64,000 bases of DNA from Bacillus renqingensis (GTDB lineage Bacteria > Bacillota > Bacilli > Bacillales > Cytobacillaceae), in NCBI RefSeq assembly GCF_016464375.1, contig NZ_JADDIU010000002.1, positions 310,001-374,000 of the forward strand, read 5' to 3'. The translations under genes and the position numbers were made by a program. Of this stretch, positions 17,328-25,038 are shown in pieces. The notes beneath the pieces are model-generated. The model was not told the origin of the DNA. It searched no databases and was given only the letters and a program-made list of their open reading frames with translations. The stretch's first letter is position 1. Each line of letters starts with the position of its first letter.

Positions 17328-18425
17328 ATGAACAAAGAATTTGTAAGAGTGAGTGAAAAGCTAGGCGAAGCTTTTACATTACCATCTTGGATGTATACCG
17401 ATCCGGAAGTATTGAAGATAGAAAAACAAGAAATTTTTACAAAAACATGGCAGTATGTTGGTCATATTAGTCAATTAAGAAAACCCGGTGATTATTTTAC
17501 AACCGAGGTTGGCGATCGTCCAATTATTCTCACTCATAGCCAAGACGGAGAAATTCGCGCCTTCTATAATGTTTGTACTCACCGGGCCGCAAAATTAGTT
17601 GAGGGAGAAGGGAATAAAGCGGTTTTTTCCTGCCCATATCACGCATGGACGTTCCGAACAGACGGTTCCCTGCTTCGGGCACCTAACATGAGCGGCTCCG
17701 AAAACTTTGATTATCAAGATTTTTGCTTAAAAACAATCCAGCTGGAAATCGTTCATTCCTTTATTTTTGTCAACTTGGACCTGGAAGCACCATCCATGAC
17801 ACTTCAATTTCCAAATCTTTTTAAGCATGTTGAAAAATATGATTTAAGCAAGTTGAGAAGAGTCCGTGTCAAGGAAACAATCTGCCGTTCTAATTGGAAG
17901 GTAGGGATTGATAATTATCTTGAATGCGACCATTGCTCGATTGTTCATAAAACACTCGTTTCCAAACTTGATATGACACAATATGAAATGGAAATGCATG
18001 AATATTACTCTTATCAAGGGACGCCTTTAAAGGGGAAAACGGCTGATTTTGGTTTAGGTGAAGGCGGCAGATATTATTGGCTTTATCCAAATACTTGGTT
18101 CTCCTTCGATCCAGGTCCAGCTAACCTATCAATTCATCAATCGATTCCGATTGACCACAAGACAACAAAGTATGTATACACTACTTTCTTTATGCATGAT
18201 GAAATGACAAAAGAAGAACAAGAACTACTGGCAATGGATGATCTCGTAAGAAAAGAGGATCTCGACATTTGTGAGATTGTGCAAAAAGGGTTGGAAACTG
18301 GTGCATATAGTCAAGGAAGATTTTCTTTAACGGAAAATTTAGTTCATCAATTCCAATTACTTTTGCAAAGAGATTTGGAAAATGTTTTGCCGTTTCCTGC
18401 AATAGATCCGACAACACCAAGATAA
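17328..18425 (+). CDS. Rieske non-heme iron oxygenase, alpha subunit (quaternary-amine demethylase-like)
   Basis: Oxygenase of 365 residues. The [2Fe-2S] Rieske motif is CTHRAAKL followed by CPYHAW (Cys-X-His near residue 84, Cys-X2-His near 104). The mononuclear iron region is NYLECDHCSIVH near residue 200, with the bridging acidic residue and the two histidines. Length and spacing are like the GbcA/Stc2/CntA group, which opens the N-methyl bond of betaines such as glycine betaine, proline betaine or carnitine. GGGAGG precedes the ATG. No ferredoxin-reductase partner is adjacent. The following permease and amine oxidase support an N-methylated amine or amino acid as substrate; this is inference. 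Confidence 0.85.
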   Translation: MNKEFVRVSEKLGEAFTLPSWMYTDPEVLKIEKQEIFTKTWQYVGHISQLRKPGDYFTTEVGDRPIILTHSQDGEIRAFYNVCTHRAAKLVEGEGNKAVFSCPYHAWTFRTDGSLLRAPNMSGSENFDYQDFCLKTIQLEIVHSFIFVNLDLEAPSMTLQFPNLFKHVEKYDLSKLRRVRVKETICRSNWKVGIDNYLECDHCSIVHKTLVSKLDMTQYEMEMHEYYSYQGTPLKGKTADFGLGEGGRYYWLYPNTWFSFDPGPANLSIHQSIPIDHKTTKYVYTTFFMHDEMTKEEQELLAMDDLVRKEDLDICEIVQKGLETGAYSQGRFSLTENLVHQFQLLLQRDLENVLPFPAIDPTTPR

Positions 18426-18450
18426 GGGATAGACAGTTCTGTCTCTTATC
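18421..18450 (+). terminator. possible weak terminator
   Basis: GATAAG and AGACAG pair with CTGTCT and CTTATC, with a four-base bulge in the left arm, right after the Rieske stop codon. There is only a short T-rich tail, so read-through into the permease gene is likely. Confidence 0.4.
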
Positions 18451-18463
18451 TTCCCGGGTACAT

Positions 18464-18478
18464 CTGTAAGCGCTTTCT
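18464..18478 (+). promoter_or_regulatory. cre-like (CcpA) site
   Basis: CTGTAAGCGCTTTCT fits the cre consensus except at its first base, and its core TGTAAGCGCTTTCT is typical. It lies about 38 bases before the permease start, between it and the Rieske gene, where a bound CcpA could block transcription. Confidence 0.55.
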
Positions 18479-18515
18479 GTAAAATGCTATTTTTAAAGAA
18501 AGATAGGTGATGCTA

Positions 18516-19943
18516 ATGTCAGAACTTCAAGAAAATCAGCCACAATTGACAAGAGCGATGAAAAGCAGACATTTATTTATGATGTCTCTAGGTGGAATTA
18601 TTGGCACTGGTCTATTTTTAGGGTCCGGTTATGCTATTGGTGAAGCAGGTCCCGCTGGAGCGATTCTTGCTTATCTTGTTGGTGGTCTACTTATGTATTT
18701 AGCAATGGTATGCCTTGGTGAACTATCGGTAATCATGCCTGTTTCTGGTTCATTTCAGGCACATGCAACTAAATTTATCAGTCCGGCAACCGGATTTGTT
18801 GTTGGCTGGATATATTGGCTTAGCTGGGCACTATATGTTGGTCTTGAATTTGTTGCCGCGGGACTATTGATGAAACGATGGTTTCCCGATATACCAACTT
18901 GGATATGGTGTGCCATTTTTGTTATTTTACTATTTTCAATTAACTCGCTTACCACTAAAGCATTTGCGGAAACAGAATATTGGTTTGCTGGTATAAAAGT
19001 TCTGACTGTTATTCTATTTATTATTGTTGGACTTGCTGCTGTATTTGGTGTGATTTCACTTAAGAGTGAACCTACACCCTATTTAACTAACTTCATAGGT
19101 GATGGATTGTTTCCAACAGGGATGGTCGGAGTTTTTATTTCTATGATGACAGTTATTTATTCATTTCAAGGATCAGAAATCATGGGGGTAGCGGCTGGAG
19201 AAACAGAAGATCCAGAGAAAAATATTCCAAAGGCAATTCGTACAATTGTATTTAGAATTCTCATTTTCTATGTTTTAGCTATGTTTGTTCTTTCTGCACT
19301 TGTACCTTACAAACAAGCTGGGGTACTAGAAAGCCCGTTTGTAACGGTGTTTGATATGGTTGGGATTCCTTATGCAGCTGACGTTATGAATTTCGTCATC
19401 TTAACAGCCATTTTGTCGGTAGGGAATACAGGTTTATTTGCTTGTACGCGAATTTTGTATTCGCTTGCAGAAACAGGGATGGCACCAAAGTCGTTTGCTA
19501 AATTAAACAAACACGGCGTTCCATTTTATTCTCTCTTAGTTACTCTAGGATTTGCACTGATTTCATTGTTAACCAGCGTAGTAGCCGAAGACACATTATT
19601 TGTTGTTTTATTAGCTATCAGTGGAATAGGTGGTACACTGACGTGGCTGGCAATTGCTGCTGCTCAAATAGGTTTCCGCCGTCAGTATATTAAAAACGGT
19701 GGCAGAGTGGAGGATCTTAAATATCGTGTTCGCTTTTATCCATTTGTACCAATTCTTTGCATAGTCATGTGTTTGTTTATTTTTGGATGTGCAGCCTTTG
19801 ATGAAACACAACGGACTTCATTATATTGGGGATTTGGGTTTGTAGCATTATGTTATATATTTTATTTCTTAAAATTTAAAAGGACAAATAACAATCTGTC
19901 AATCGAAAATACAGCAGCGAATGCTGACACAGAGAAAATCTAG
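18516..19943 (+). CDS. amino acid permease, APC superfamily (AAT type)
   Basis: Transporter of 475 residues with about 12 membrane segments. The N-terminal signature RHLFMMSLGGIIGTGLFLGS contains the unwound first helix that binds the amino group, and GEAGPAGAILAYLVGG follows. FACTRILYSLAETGMAPK is also typical of the amino acid transporter (GABA/aromatic/S-methylmethionine permease) branch. The start at 18516 follows an AGGTGAT site; the in-frame GTG at 18507 is inside it. It lies between the Rieske oxygenase and the amine oxidase and likely imports their substrate. Substrate identity is open. Confidence 0.88.
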   Translation: MSELQENQPQLTRAMKSRHLFMMSLGGIIGTGLFLGSGYAIGEAGPAGAILAYLVGGLLMYLAMVCLGELSVIMPVSGSFQAHATKFISPATGFVVGWIYWLSWALYVGLEFVAAGLLMKRWFPDIPTWIWCAIFVILLFSINSLTTKAFAETEYWFAGIKVLTVILFIIVGLAAVFGVISLKSEPTPYLTNFIGDGLFPTGMVGVFISMMTVIYSFQGSEIMGVAAGETEDPEKNIPKAIRTIVFRILIFYVLAMFVLSALVPYKQAGVLESPFVTVFDMVGIPYAADVMNFVILTAILSVGNTGLFACTRILYSLAETGMAPKSFAKLNKHGVPFYSLLVTLGFALISLLTSVVAEDTLFVVLLAISGIGGTLTWLAIAAAQIGFRRQYIKNGGRVEDLKYRVRFYPFVPILCIVMCLFIFGCAAFDETQRTSLYWGFGFVALCYIFYFLKFKRTNNNLSIENTAANADTEKI

Positions 19944-19982
19944 TGTTACTTAGTTGTTATATTTTGAGAGGAGGAAATAAAG

Positions 19983-21323
19983 GTGAGTCATACAAATGAT
20001 TATGATGTAATTATTGTTGGGGCAGGTTTTTCAGGAATAACAGCTGCAAGAGAGCTTCGATTTTTAGGAAAAAAGGTATTAGTTTTAGAGGCTAGGGACC
20101 GTTTAGGAGGAAGGACATGGGTCGATCAACGCCTCGGGAGTGAACTTGAAATGGGAGGAACCTATGTCCATTGGCACCAGCCATATGTATGGACGGAAAT
20201 CACCCGTTATGGTCTTGAGCTTGTAACTGCACCGAAAACAGAAAAGGTTTATTGGATTGTCGATGATAAACCTTATTCTGCCTCAGCATTAGAATTTCGC
20301 AACAAACTTAGAGGTACAGTAGAAAAATTATTGAATGAAGGCAGAAAATATTTGCCTCTGCCTTTTCAACCGTTAAATAATGATAACTTTCGAGAAATGG
20401 ATAAGATTACAGCTGATCAATTTATTAGAGAATTTGGGTTAACTGAGGAAGAATATGATATTCTGCATGGTTGGATTGCATCTGACTTTTGCGGCGACCC
20501 CAAGGAAGGTGCCGTTACGCAAATTTTTCGCTGGTGGGCATTTTCAGAAGGAAATTGGGATACTCAAAGTGCAATGATTTCCACGTATCGGTTAAAAAAA
20601 GGCACAAAAGCGCTAATTGAAGTGATGGCTGTAGATGCAGATGCTGAGATTAGATTTTCGACGGTAGTTAAACAAATAGTGCAACAAAACGGTACAGTAA
20701 CAGTTAAGACTGAGGACGGAGCTATTTTTAATGGTAAAGCTGCAATTGTCACTGTCCCGCTCACCACTTTGAATAGCATTGATTTTAAGCCTCCATTATC
20801 ATTCGAAAAACGCGCTGCTTCAGCGGAAGGTCAAACTTCTAAAGGGGTTAAAGTTTGGGCGAAAGTTAAAGGAATATTAGAGCCGTTTGACGCACTCGCC
20901 CCAGGCTGGTATCCATTATGTTCTGTTCATTTAGACCGATATATCGATGGAGATACTATTATTGTGGGGTTTGGAGCAAGCTCAGAAAAATTAGATCCTA
21001 ACAACAGTAGTGAAGTTGAAAAAGCGTTGAAAGTTTGGCTTCCGGATATTGAAGTAATTGAGAGTGCAGGTCATGATTGGGTTAAAGATGAATTCACCCG
21101 GGAAACTTGGCCAATGCTTAAACCTAATCAGTTAACCAGTTACCATCAGGAGTGGAACACGCCGGAAAATGCAGTGTTCTTGGGCGGAACAACATTTGCT
21201 AATGGATGGGCTGGATTCATTGATGGTGCGATTGAAAATGGGATAACCGTTAGCCGCCGTGTTTTTAACTATTTAAATGATGGTATTCGACATAGTCAGC
21301 AGTATCCTTTGAAAAATAAATAA
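19983..21323 (+). CDS. flavin-containing monoamine oxidase family protein
   Basis: FAD-dependent amine oxidase of 446 residues with a GTG start after GAGGAGG. The FAD site DVIIVGAGFSGITAARELR begins near residue 8, followed by VLEARDRLGGRTW, the hallmark of the MAO/L-amino-acid oxidase group. The C-terminal flavin-contact segment includes FLGGTTFANGWAGFIDGAI. It should oxidise a primary or secondary amine to an imine with release of hydrogen peroxide or electron transfer to an acceptor. Together with the permease and Rieske oxygenase upstream it forms a likely demethylation-deamination route. Confidence 0.85.
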   Translation: MSHTNDYDVIIVGAGFSGITAARELRFLGKKVLVLEARDRLGGRTWVDQRLGSELEMGGTYVHWHQPYVWTEITRYGLELVTAPKTEKVYWIVDDKPYSASALEFRNKLRGTVEKLLNEGRKYLPLPFQPLNNDNFREMDKITADQFIREFGLTEEEYDILHGWIASDFCGDPKEGAVTQIFRWWAFSEGNWDTQSAMISTYRLKKGTKALIEVMAVDADAEIRFSTVVKQIVQQNGTVTVKTEDGAIFNGKAAIVTVPLTTLNSIDFKPPLSFEKRAASAEGQTSKGVKVWAKVKGILEPFDALAPGWYPLCSVHLDRYIDGDTIIVGFGASSEKLDPNNSSEVEKALKVWLPDIEVIESAGHDWVKDEFTRETWPMLKPNQLTSYHQEWNTPENAVFLGGTTFANGWAGFIDGAIENGITVSRRVFNYLNDGIRHSQQYPLKNK

Positions 21324-21329
21324 CTACTT

Positions 21330-21356
21330 AAAGACAACCGGAAAGGTTGTCTTTTG
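21330..21356 (+). terminator. terminator of the amine oxidase transcript
   Basis: AAAGACAACC pairs with GGTTGTCTTT around a five-base loop, and the right arm ends in a TTTT run. Confidence 0.75.
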
Positions 21357-21458
21357 TGCGCTTGGCAGCGCATTGGACTAACAGTTGAAAGTCCCGAACA
21401 CGCCGTAGTGGCGGATCTTGATTGTAGTTTTGATTTTCGACTGAATTGAAGTGCACAT

Positions 21459-21575
21459 ATGGCATTAGATAAAATTCTAAAGGATTTAATGGATAGTTAT
21501 GTGTATGTAATTGATGCAGACTTTAAATCATACTTTGAAACTATTCCGCACGACAAACTTATGTCTCTGGTCAAT
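21459..21575 (+). pseudogene. group II intron reverse transcriptase fragment
   Basis: A frame of about 38 codons containing VYVIDADFKSYFETIPHDKL, which matches the start of the palm domain of group II intron reverse transcriptases (usual form: VDAD-K-YFD-IPH). The rest of the enzyme is absent and the frame then runs into unrelated sequence. Upstream bases (21360-21450) contain GTTGAAAGTCCC and a GC-rich hairpin that resemble intron RNA, but I cannot fold it reliably. It is a dead mobile-element scrap. Confidence 0.6.
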
Positions 21576-21722
21576 TTGGTTTTGGTCTTCATTATAATAG
21601 AGATCTCGATCAACATTGATCTTTCGTTTGTTTTCACGTAAATAGGCTAGTTGTTTATGTAATTGGATCAATTCTGATGAATCTTCCCAAAGACTTTTTT
21701 CATTCTTCCTCTTCTTTGCCAT
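21576..21722 (-). pseudogene. truncated small ORF, possible mobile-element start
   Basis: On the - strand a good AGGGGG site precedes MAKKRKNEKSLWEDSSEL, a short charged, helical sequence of about 48 codons before it enters the reverse-transcriptase scrap antisense. A 12-bp hairpin (21742-21773) lies upstream of the ribosome site, an arrangement common at the 5' ends of transposase genes. I do not recognise the family. It is probably the N-terminus of a truncated element gene. Confidence 0.35.
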
Positions 21723-21741
21723 TCCTGTCCCCCTTTTTTTG

Positions 21742-21773
21742 CCGATAGGAAAGCATAAAAACTTTCCTATCGG
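21742..21773. repeat. perfect 12-bp inverted repeat
   Basis: CCGATAGGAAAG and its exact complement around an eight-base loop. No T-run follows on the + strand and A's follow on the - strand, so it is not a standard terminator for either. It may protect the - strand ORF from read-through. Confidence 0.6.
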
Positions 21774-21848
21774 TCATAAGTGTAACTACGCTTCTGTCTT
21801 CGCCTCAAAGGCTCGCCAATCGGCGAGTTTTCATTTAAAAAATCACCC

Positions 21849-21920
21849 TTTCAAAATATTGTTTTCTTTTCCCTTCATTATAGTACATTTTCAAAATATT
21901 GTTTTCTTTTCCCTTCATTA
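21849..21920. repeat. tandem 32-bp direct repeat (two copies, 40-bp period)
   Basis: The T-rich unit that begins TTCAAAATATTG and ends CCCTTCATTA occurs identically at 21849-21880 and 21889-21920, with an eight-base spacer. It lies in the decayed stretch upstream of the CoxG-like gene. Two copies only, so not a CRISPR array. It could be a recent slippage duplication or a double binding site. Confidence 0.8.
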
Positions 21921-22058
21921 GGCTGGTAAAAAAATTGAATATTTTTGTTTACAAGATAGTAATAATAGGTTGAAAGTTTCAGTAAAGATAGGATAAGTGT
22001 ATAAAACGGCTTCATCTTTTTGGCTTGTTTTACCAGCACATCATTAGGAGGGAAAATT

Positions 22059-22511
22059 TTGAAAATAGAATACAGGTATACCTTTGATTTACCACAAAAC
22101 ATCGTTTGGAGGTATATACAGGATCAGCAAATCCTTAGAAGTGCTCTCCCAGGCTGTCAATCCTTTGAAGAAAGTTCAGACGGAGTCTATTTAGCCGAAA
22201 TGGGGTTGAATGCTGTACCCATCAAAGGCCTGTTTACCACTGAGGTTCAACAAACCAATCAAATACCCCCTTCTTCTTACCGTCTTACCATAAAAGGGAA
22301 GGGAAAACCAGGGGAGTTTAATGCTATAGCTGATATGTACATTGAAGAAGTAAAGAATGGTTCACAAGTCACCTGTGATGCCGATGTAGAAGTGACCGGT
22401 ATATTTGCATCAGTTGGTCAGCGAGTACTGGGAGGTGTAGCAAAAGTCATTTTGGGGCAATTTTTCAAAACAGCCGAGAAAGAAATGAAAAAGGAAATGA
22501 ATACAGTTTAA
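22059..22511 (+). CDS. CoxG-family (SRPBCC) protein, carbon monoxide dehydrogenase subunit G-like
   Basis: Protein of 150 residues. The start is a TTG at 22059, six bases after AGGAGGG, giving MKIEYRYTFDLPQNIVWRYI; an in-frame TTG at 22020 has no ribosome site. The CoxG pattern is visible: a START-like N-terminus, ALPGCQSFE near residue 30, KIKG-type turns (IKGKGKPGEFN) and the glycine-rich GIFASVGQRVLGGVAKVI. CoxG recruits or helps mature molybdenum hydroxylases of the CO-dehydrogenase/xanthine-dehydrogenase class. Here the hydroxylase subunits themselves are gone except for a scrap downstream, so this gene may be a functional leftover. Confidence 0.8.
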   Translation: MKIEYRYTFDLPQNIVWRYIQDQQILRSALPGCQSFEESSDGVYLAEMGLNAVPIKGLFTTEVQQTNQIPPSSYRLTIKGKGKPGEFNAIADMYIEEVKNGSQVTCDADVEVTGIFASVGQRVLGGVAKVILGQFFKTAEKEMKKEMNTV

Positions 22512-22578
22512 GCGTTTTTTTGCACCCCTAGAGTCATGATGGCGGTAATTGGTCCTTAGACTTGAAGCAAGCTTTGTG

Positions 22579-22752
22579 GAATCCTTGGGTCCGGTCAATT
22601 CACTCGGTGCGAAAGGGTAGGGGAAAACGGGAACAACGGCGGGCACCCAGCCATTGTGAATGCTGTTATCAATGCATTAACACTATATGGTATTAAAGAT
22701 TTAGAAATGCTGCTGACTATCGGAAATATATGGAAAACAATTCATAATGGGC
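22579..22752 (+). pseudogene. C-terminal remnant of a molybdenum hydroxylase large subunit (CoxL/XdhA)
   Basis: Two pieces in different frames. The first reads ESLGPVNSLGAKG and hits a TAG. The second reads AIVNAVINALTLYGIKDLEM and ends IWKTIHNG. Together they match the conserved end of xanthine-dehydrogenase/CO-dehydrogenase large subunits (NPLGAKG-GE-G then A-VNAV-NAL and IW--I). The in-frame stop and the frameshift show it is dead. It lies between coxG and xdhC, where an intact large-subunit gene would be expected in a working locus. Confidence 0.72.
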
Positions 22753-22847
22753 GAAGATCTCTTCGCATCAAGCGAATACCGCAAACATTTATGTCAAGTT
22801 TATACGGAACGCGCGTTAAGAGCCGTCTTAATATAATAGTTAATTTT

Positions 22848-22922
22848 GATTCGCGGATAAATCCTTTGATTCGCGGATAACCCCCATCGATTCGCGGATA
22901 ATTGATCCACATTCGCGGATAA
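22848..22922. repeat. four direct repeats of ATTCGCGGATAA
   Basis: The unit ATTCGCGGATAA occurs four times with starts about 20-21 bases apart, close to two helical turns. It is intergenic, between the large-subunit remnant and xdhC. Similar strings of this unit are common between genes in Bacillaceae as I recall, so it is more likely an interspersed repeat than a specific operator or replication iteron. Confidence 0.8.
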
Positions 22923-23037
22923 TGTTTATTTCATATTTTTTAATTCAGTGAAAAATAGTAAAAAGCTAACGTACAAGAGCCAAACCACCAAGAAAAAGAA
23001 ATGTTGCCTATTAAATGTCAAGAAAGTAGGTTATGTC

Positions 23038-24150
23038 ATGTTATCGAACGAGCAGGTGACGAAATTATTATCCGGCATGATTAAAAATAAGGAAACCGGT
23101 GTTTTGGCTACGGTGGTTTCTGTTCAGGGGTCGGCCTATAAACGGGAAGGAGCAAAAATGATTATCAAAGCAACCGGTAGTTATCACGGGATGATTTCCG
23201 GCGGCTGCTTGGAATCAGATGTAGCGGCAAGTGCCGAATATGTCTATAGAACGGGCGAAACGATGGTGAAAAAATATGAACTGGATGAGGATTTTGTCTG
23301 GGGCCTTGGCCTAGGCTGTCCGGGTACGGTTGAAATCTTAATGGAGCCGCTTGACTCTACTGATTTGTGGCAGCGGTTGGCGGAGAACTACGCCAATCAT
23401 GAGGCAATGGTGGTTTGTAAAATTCTTAAGAATACTGATTCCGAAGGCCGGTTATTGATTGTGACAAAAACTAATGTATTTGGAAGTTTGTCAGATGATT
23501 GGCTGCAAGAAAGTGTCGTCTTGATTGCTAAGCAGAAATTAATGCAGCAGACCGCACAATCAGGAAGCGTCTGTTTCGAAACAGGAAATAGCGAGGAAAA
23601 AACCGTCTTTTTTGATGTCTATCTGCCGCCGCCAAAGCTGTGTATTTTCGGAGCCGGACATGATGCCGTTCCACTGGCAAAGATTAGCACAATGCTTGGC
23701 TTTGAGACGGTCATCATTGATCCGAGACCGGCGTATAACACGAAGGAACGTTTTCCATCTGCTCATTCGCTTGTGTCAGAATCGCGGCAGGTTAAAGTAA
23801 ATCCTCTAACTTATATGGTGATCATGAACCATCACCTGGAACGGGATGCGGCTTCACTATCATTCGCGTTGAAATCGGAAGCACCGTATGTAGGGATCTT
23901 GGGACCAAGAACCCGAACCCAAAGATTGATAAGGCACCTGAAGGATGAAGGGATTATTTTTTCAACAGAGCAACTAGGTAAATTATTTAGTCCGATTGGC
24001 CTTGATATCGGTGCTGAAACACCTGAGGAGATTAGCCTAAGCATTATCGCAGAAATCACTGCCTTCCGTACCGGTCACCAAGGCGATTTTTTAAAAAATC
24101 GACCGTTTATCCATAAAAAACCGCACATGACGGTAGAGAATCAAAGATGA
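23038..24150 (+). CDS. XdhC/CoxF family molybdenum hydroxylase maturation protein
   Basis: Protein of 370 residues. The N-terminal XdhC/CoxI domain contains LATVVSVQGSAYKREGAKM and SGGCLESD. The C-terminal Rossmann domain begins LCIFGAGHDAVPLAKI near residue 203 and continues VIIDPRPAY. XdhC proteins bind the molybdenum cofactor and insert it, after sulfuration, into xanthine dehydrogenase-type enzymes. The start at 23038 (MLSNEQVTKLL) fits family length; an upstream in-frame start at 22948 would add a lysine-rich, unlikely leader. It overlaps the next gene by four bases (ATGA). No intact target enzyme is nearby. Confidence 0.83.
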   Translation: MLSNEQVTKLLSGMIKNKETGVLATVVSVQGSAYKREGAKMIIKATGSYHGMISGGCLESDVAASAEYVYRTGETMVKKYELDEDFVWGLGLGCPGTVEILMEPLDSTDLWQRLAENYANHEAMVVCKILKNTDSEGRLLIVTKTNVFGSLSDDWLQESVVLIAKQKLMQQTAQSGSVCFETGNSEEKTVFFDVYLPPPKLCIFGAGHDAVPLAKISTMLGFETVIIDPRPAYNTKERFPSAHSLVSESRQVKVNPLTYMVIMNHHLERDAASLSFALKSEAPYVGILGPRTRTQRLIRHLKDEGIIFSTEQLGKLFSPIGLDIGAETPEEISLSIIAEITAFRTGHQGDFLKNRPFIHKKPHMTVENQR

Positions 24151-24770
24151 ACCCAATCTGTGCGCTTGTATTAGCGGCCGGAACATCTTCGCGAATGGGT
24201 TATCCCAAACCGCTGCTGCAGTGGAACGGAACAACCCTACTCGAGTATCAAGTCAGTCAGTTGCTAAAGCTTCCATTTTCAGAAATTACTGTTGTATTAG
24301 GCCATGAAAGCGAAATGATTAGGAATCAGGTTGATCTGGATGAGCCAAGGGTGAAGCTGACCAAATGTCAGAATTATCGTGAGGGCTTAAGTTCCTCGTT
24401 GAAATTTGGATTGCAGCAGGTCACGGAACATTGCGATGCAGTGATGATTATGCTGGTTGATTTACCGCTGATACGTGTAGAGACAATTAAACGGGTTTTT
24501 GATAAGGGGGCAGATCTATTATCCCGCAGGAGCGAGGCGTTCGCTGTCCAGCCGCGGTATCAAAAGCAAAACGGGCATCCGGTTTTTCTTGGTCACATTC
24601 AAAAGTTAAATTGGCATGACTTAAAAGGGGACGAGGGTGCAAAACGGCTCATTCAACGATTGCAACATCATCTATTGCTAGAGACGGATGATTTGGGGGT
24701 CATTGATGATGTGGATACCCCTGAAGCTTATAGGAAAGCCCTAGCAAATTTTATTTTTCAAAAGAGGTGA
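24147..24770 (+). CDS. MobA/MocA-like molybdenum cofactor nucleotidyltransferase
   Basis: Nucleotidyltransferase of 207 residues. The N-terminal nucleotide-binding motif is ALVLAAGTSSRMGYPKPLLQW, and MIMLVDLPLI near residue 110 supplies the metal-binding aspartate. This matches the MocA/CoxD-associated group that attaches cytidine or guanosine nucleotides to molybdopterin for xanthine-dehydrogenase-type enzymes. It is translationally coupled to the XdhC gene. It may still serve a hydroxylase encoded elsewhere. Confidence 0.82.
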   Translation: MNPICALVLAAGTSSRMGYPKPLLQWNGTTLLEYQVSQLLKLPFSEITVVLGHESEMIRNQVDLDEPRVKLTKCQNYREGLSSSLKFGLQQVTEHCDAVMIMLVDLPLIRVETIKRVFDKGADLLSRRSEAFAVQPRYQKQNGHPVFLGHIQKLNWHDLKGDEGAKRLIQRLQHHLLLETDDLGVIDDVDTPEAYRKALANFIFQKR

Positions 24771-24959
24771 AAAAATTGAGGAACTTATCGTTATTGAAAA
24801 AACGACTTGAACTATTCAGAAGATTCATGTAAAATTACTAGTAACTTCATCCTATCCGCCTAACAGCGGAAGGAAATGAAGACTACAGTTTAAAATGAAT
24901 ACCAATGACTGATAAGTTTCCACTTCCAGCCTTAGCCGGCTCGGTTAAATGGACCGTGC
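24771..24959 (+). other. non-coding stretch with several short hairpins
   Basis: No convincing ORF. It contains short inverted repeats (TCCGC/GCGGA at 24855-24870, AGCC/GGCT near 24929-24942, GGT/ACC near 24943-24955) just before a terminator and 80 bases before the CaiB gene ribosome site. The arrangement could be a structured leader, but I do not match it to a known riboswitch. Confidence 0.3.
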
Positions 24960-25002
24960 AGCCAGTCCAACCCACGATTAGGTGTGTTTGGGCTGGCTTT
25001 TT
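24960..25002 (+). terminator. terminator ahead of the CaiB-type gene
   Basis: AGCCAGTCCAA pairs with TTGGGCTGGCT (one mismatch), followed by a run of T's. It ends the xdhC-mobA transcript or acts as an attenuator for the next genes. Confidence 0.7.
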
Positions 25003-25038
25003 ATCTGTTTCTATTCATTCAATTTTGGAGGAGGTTGT

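Noticed and set aside
21742-21773. Terminator from the 12-bp inverted repeat
   Set aside because: No T-run follows on either strand in the needed direction; listed as a repeat instead.
21849-21920. Minimal CRISPR from two 32-bp repeats
   Set aside because: The spacer is just 8 bases, there are two copies only and the repeat is T-rich without a palindromic part.
22848-22922. CRISPR array or replication iterons
   Set aside because: Units are only 12 bases with 8-9 base gaps and no spacer-like sequences; no cas, rep or par gene in the window.
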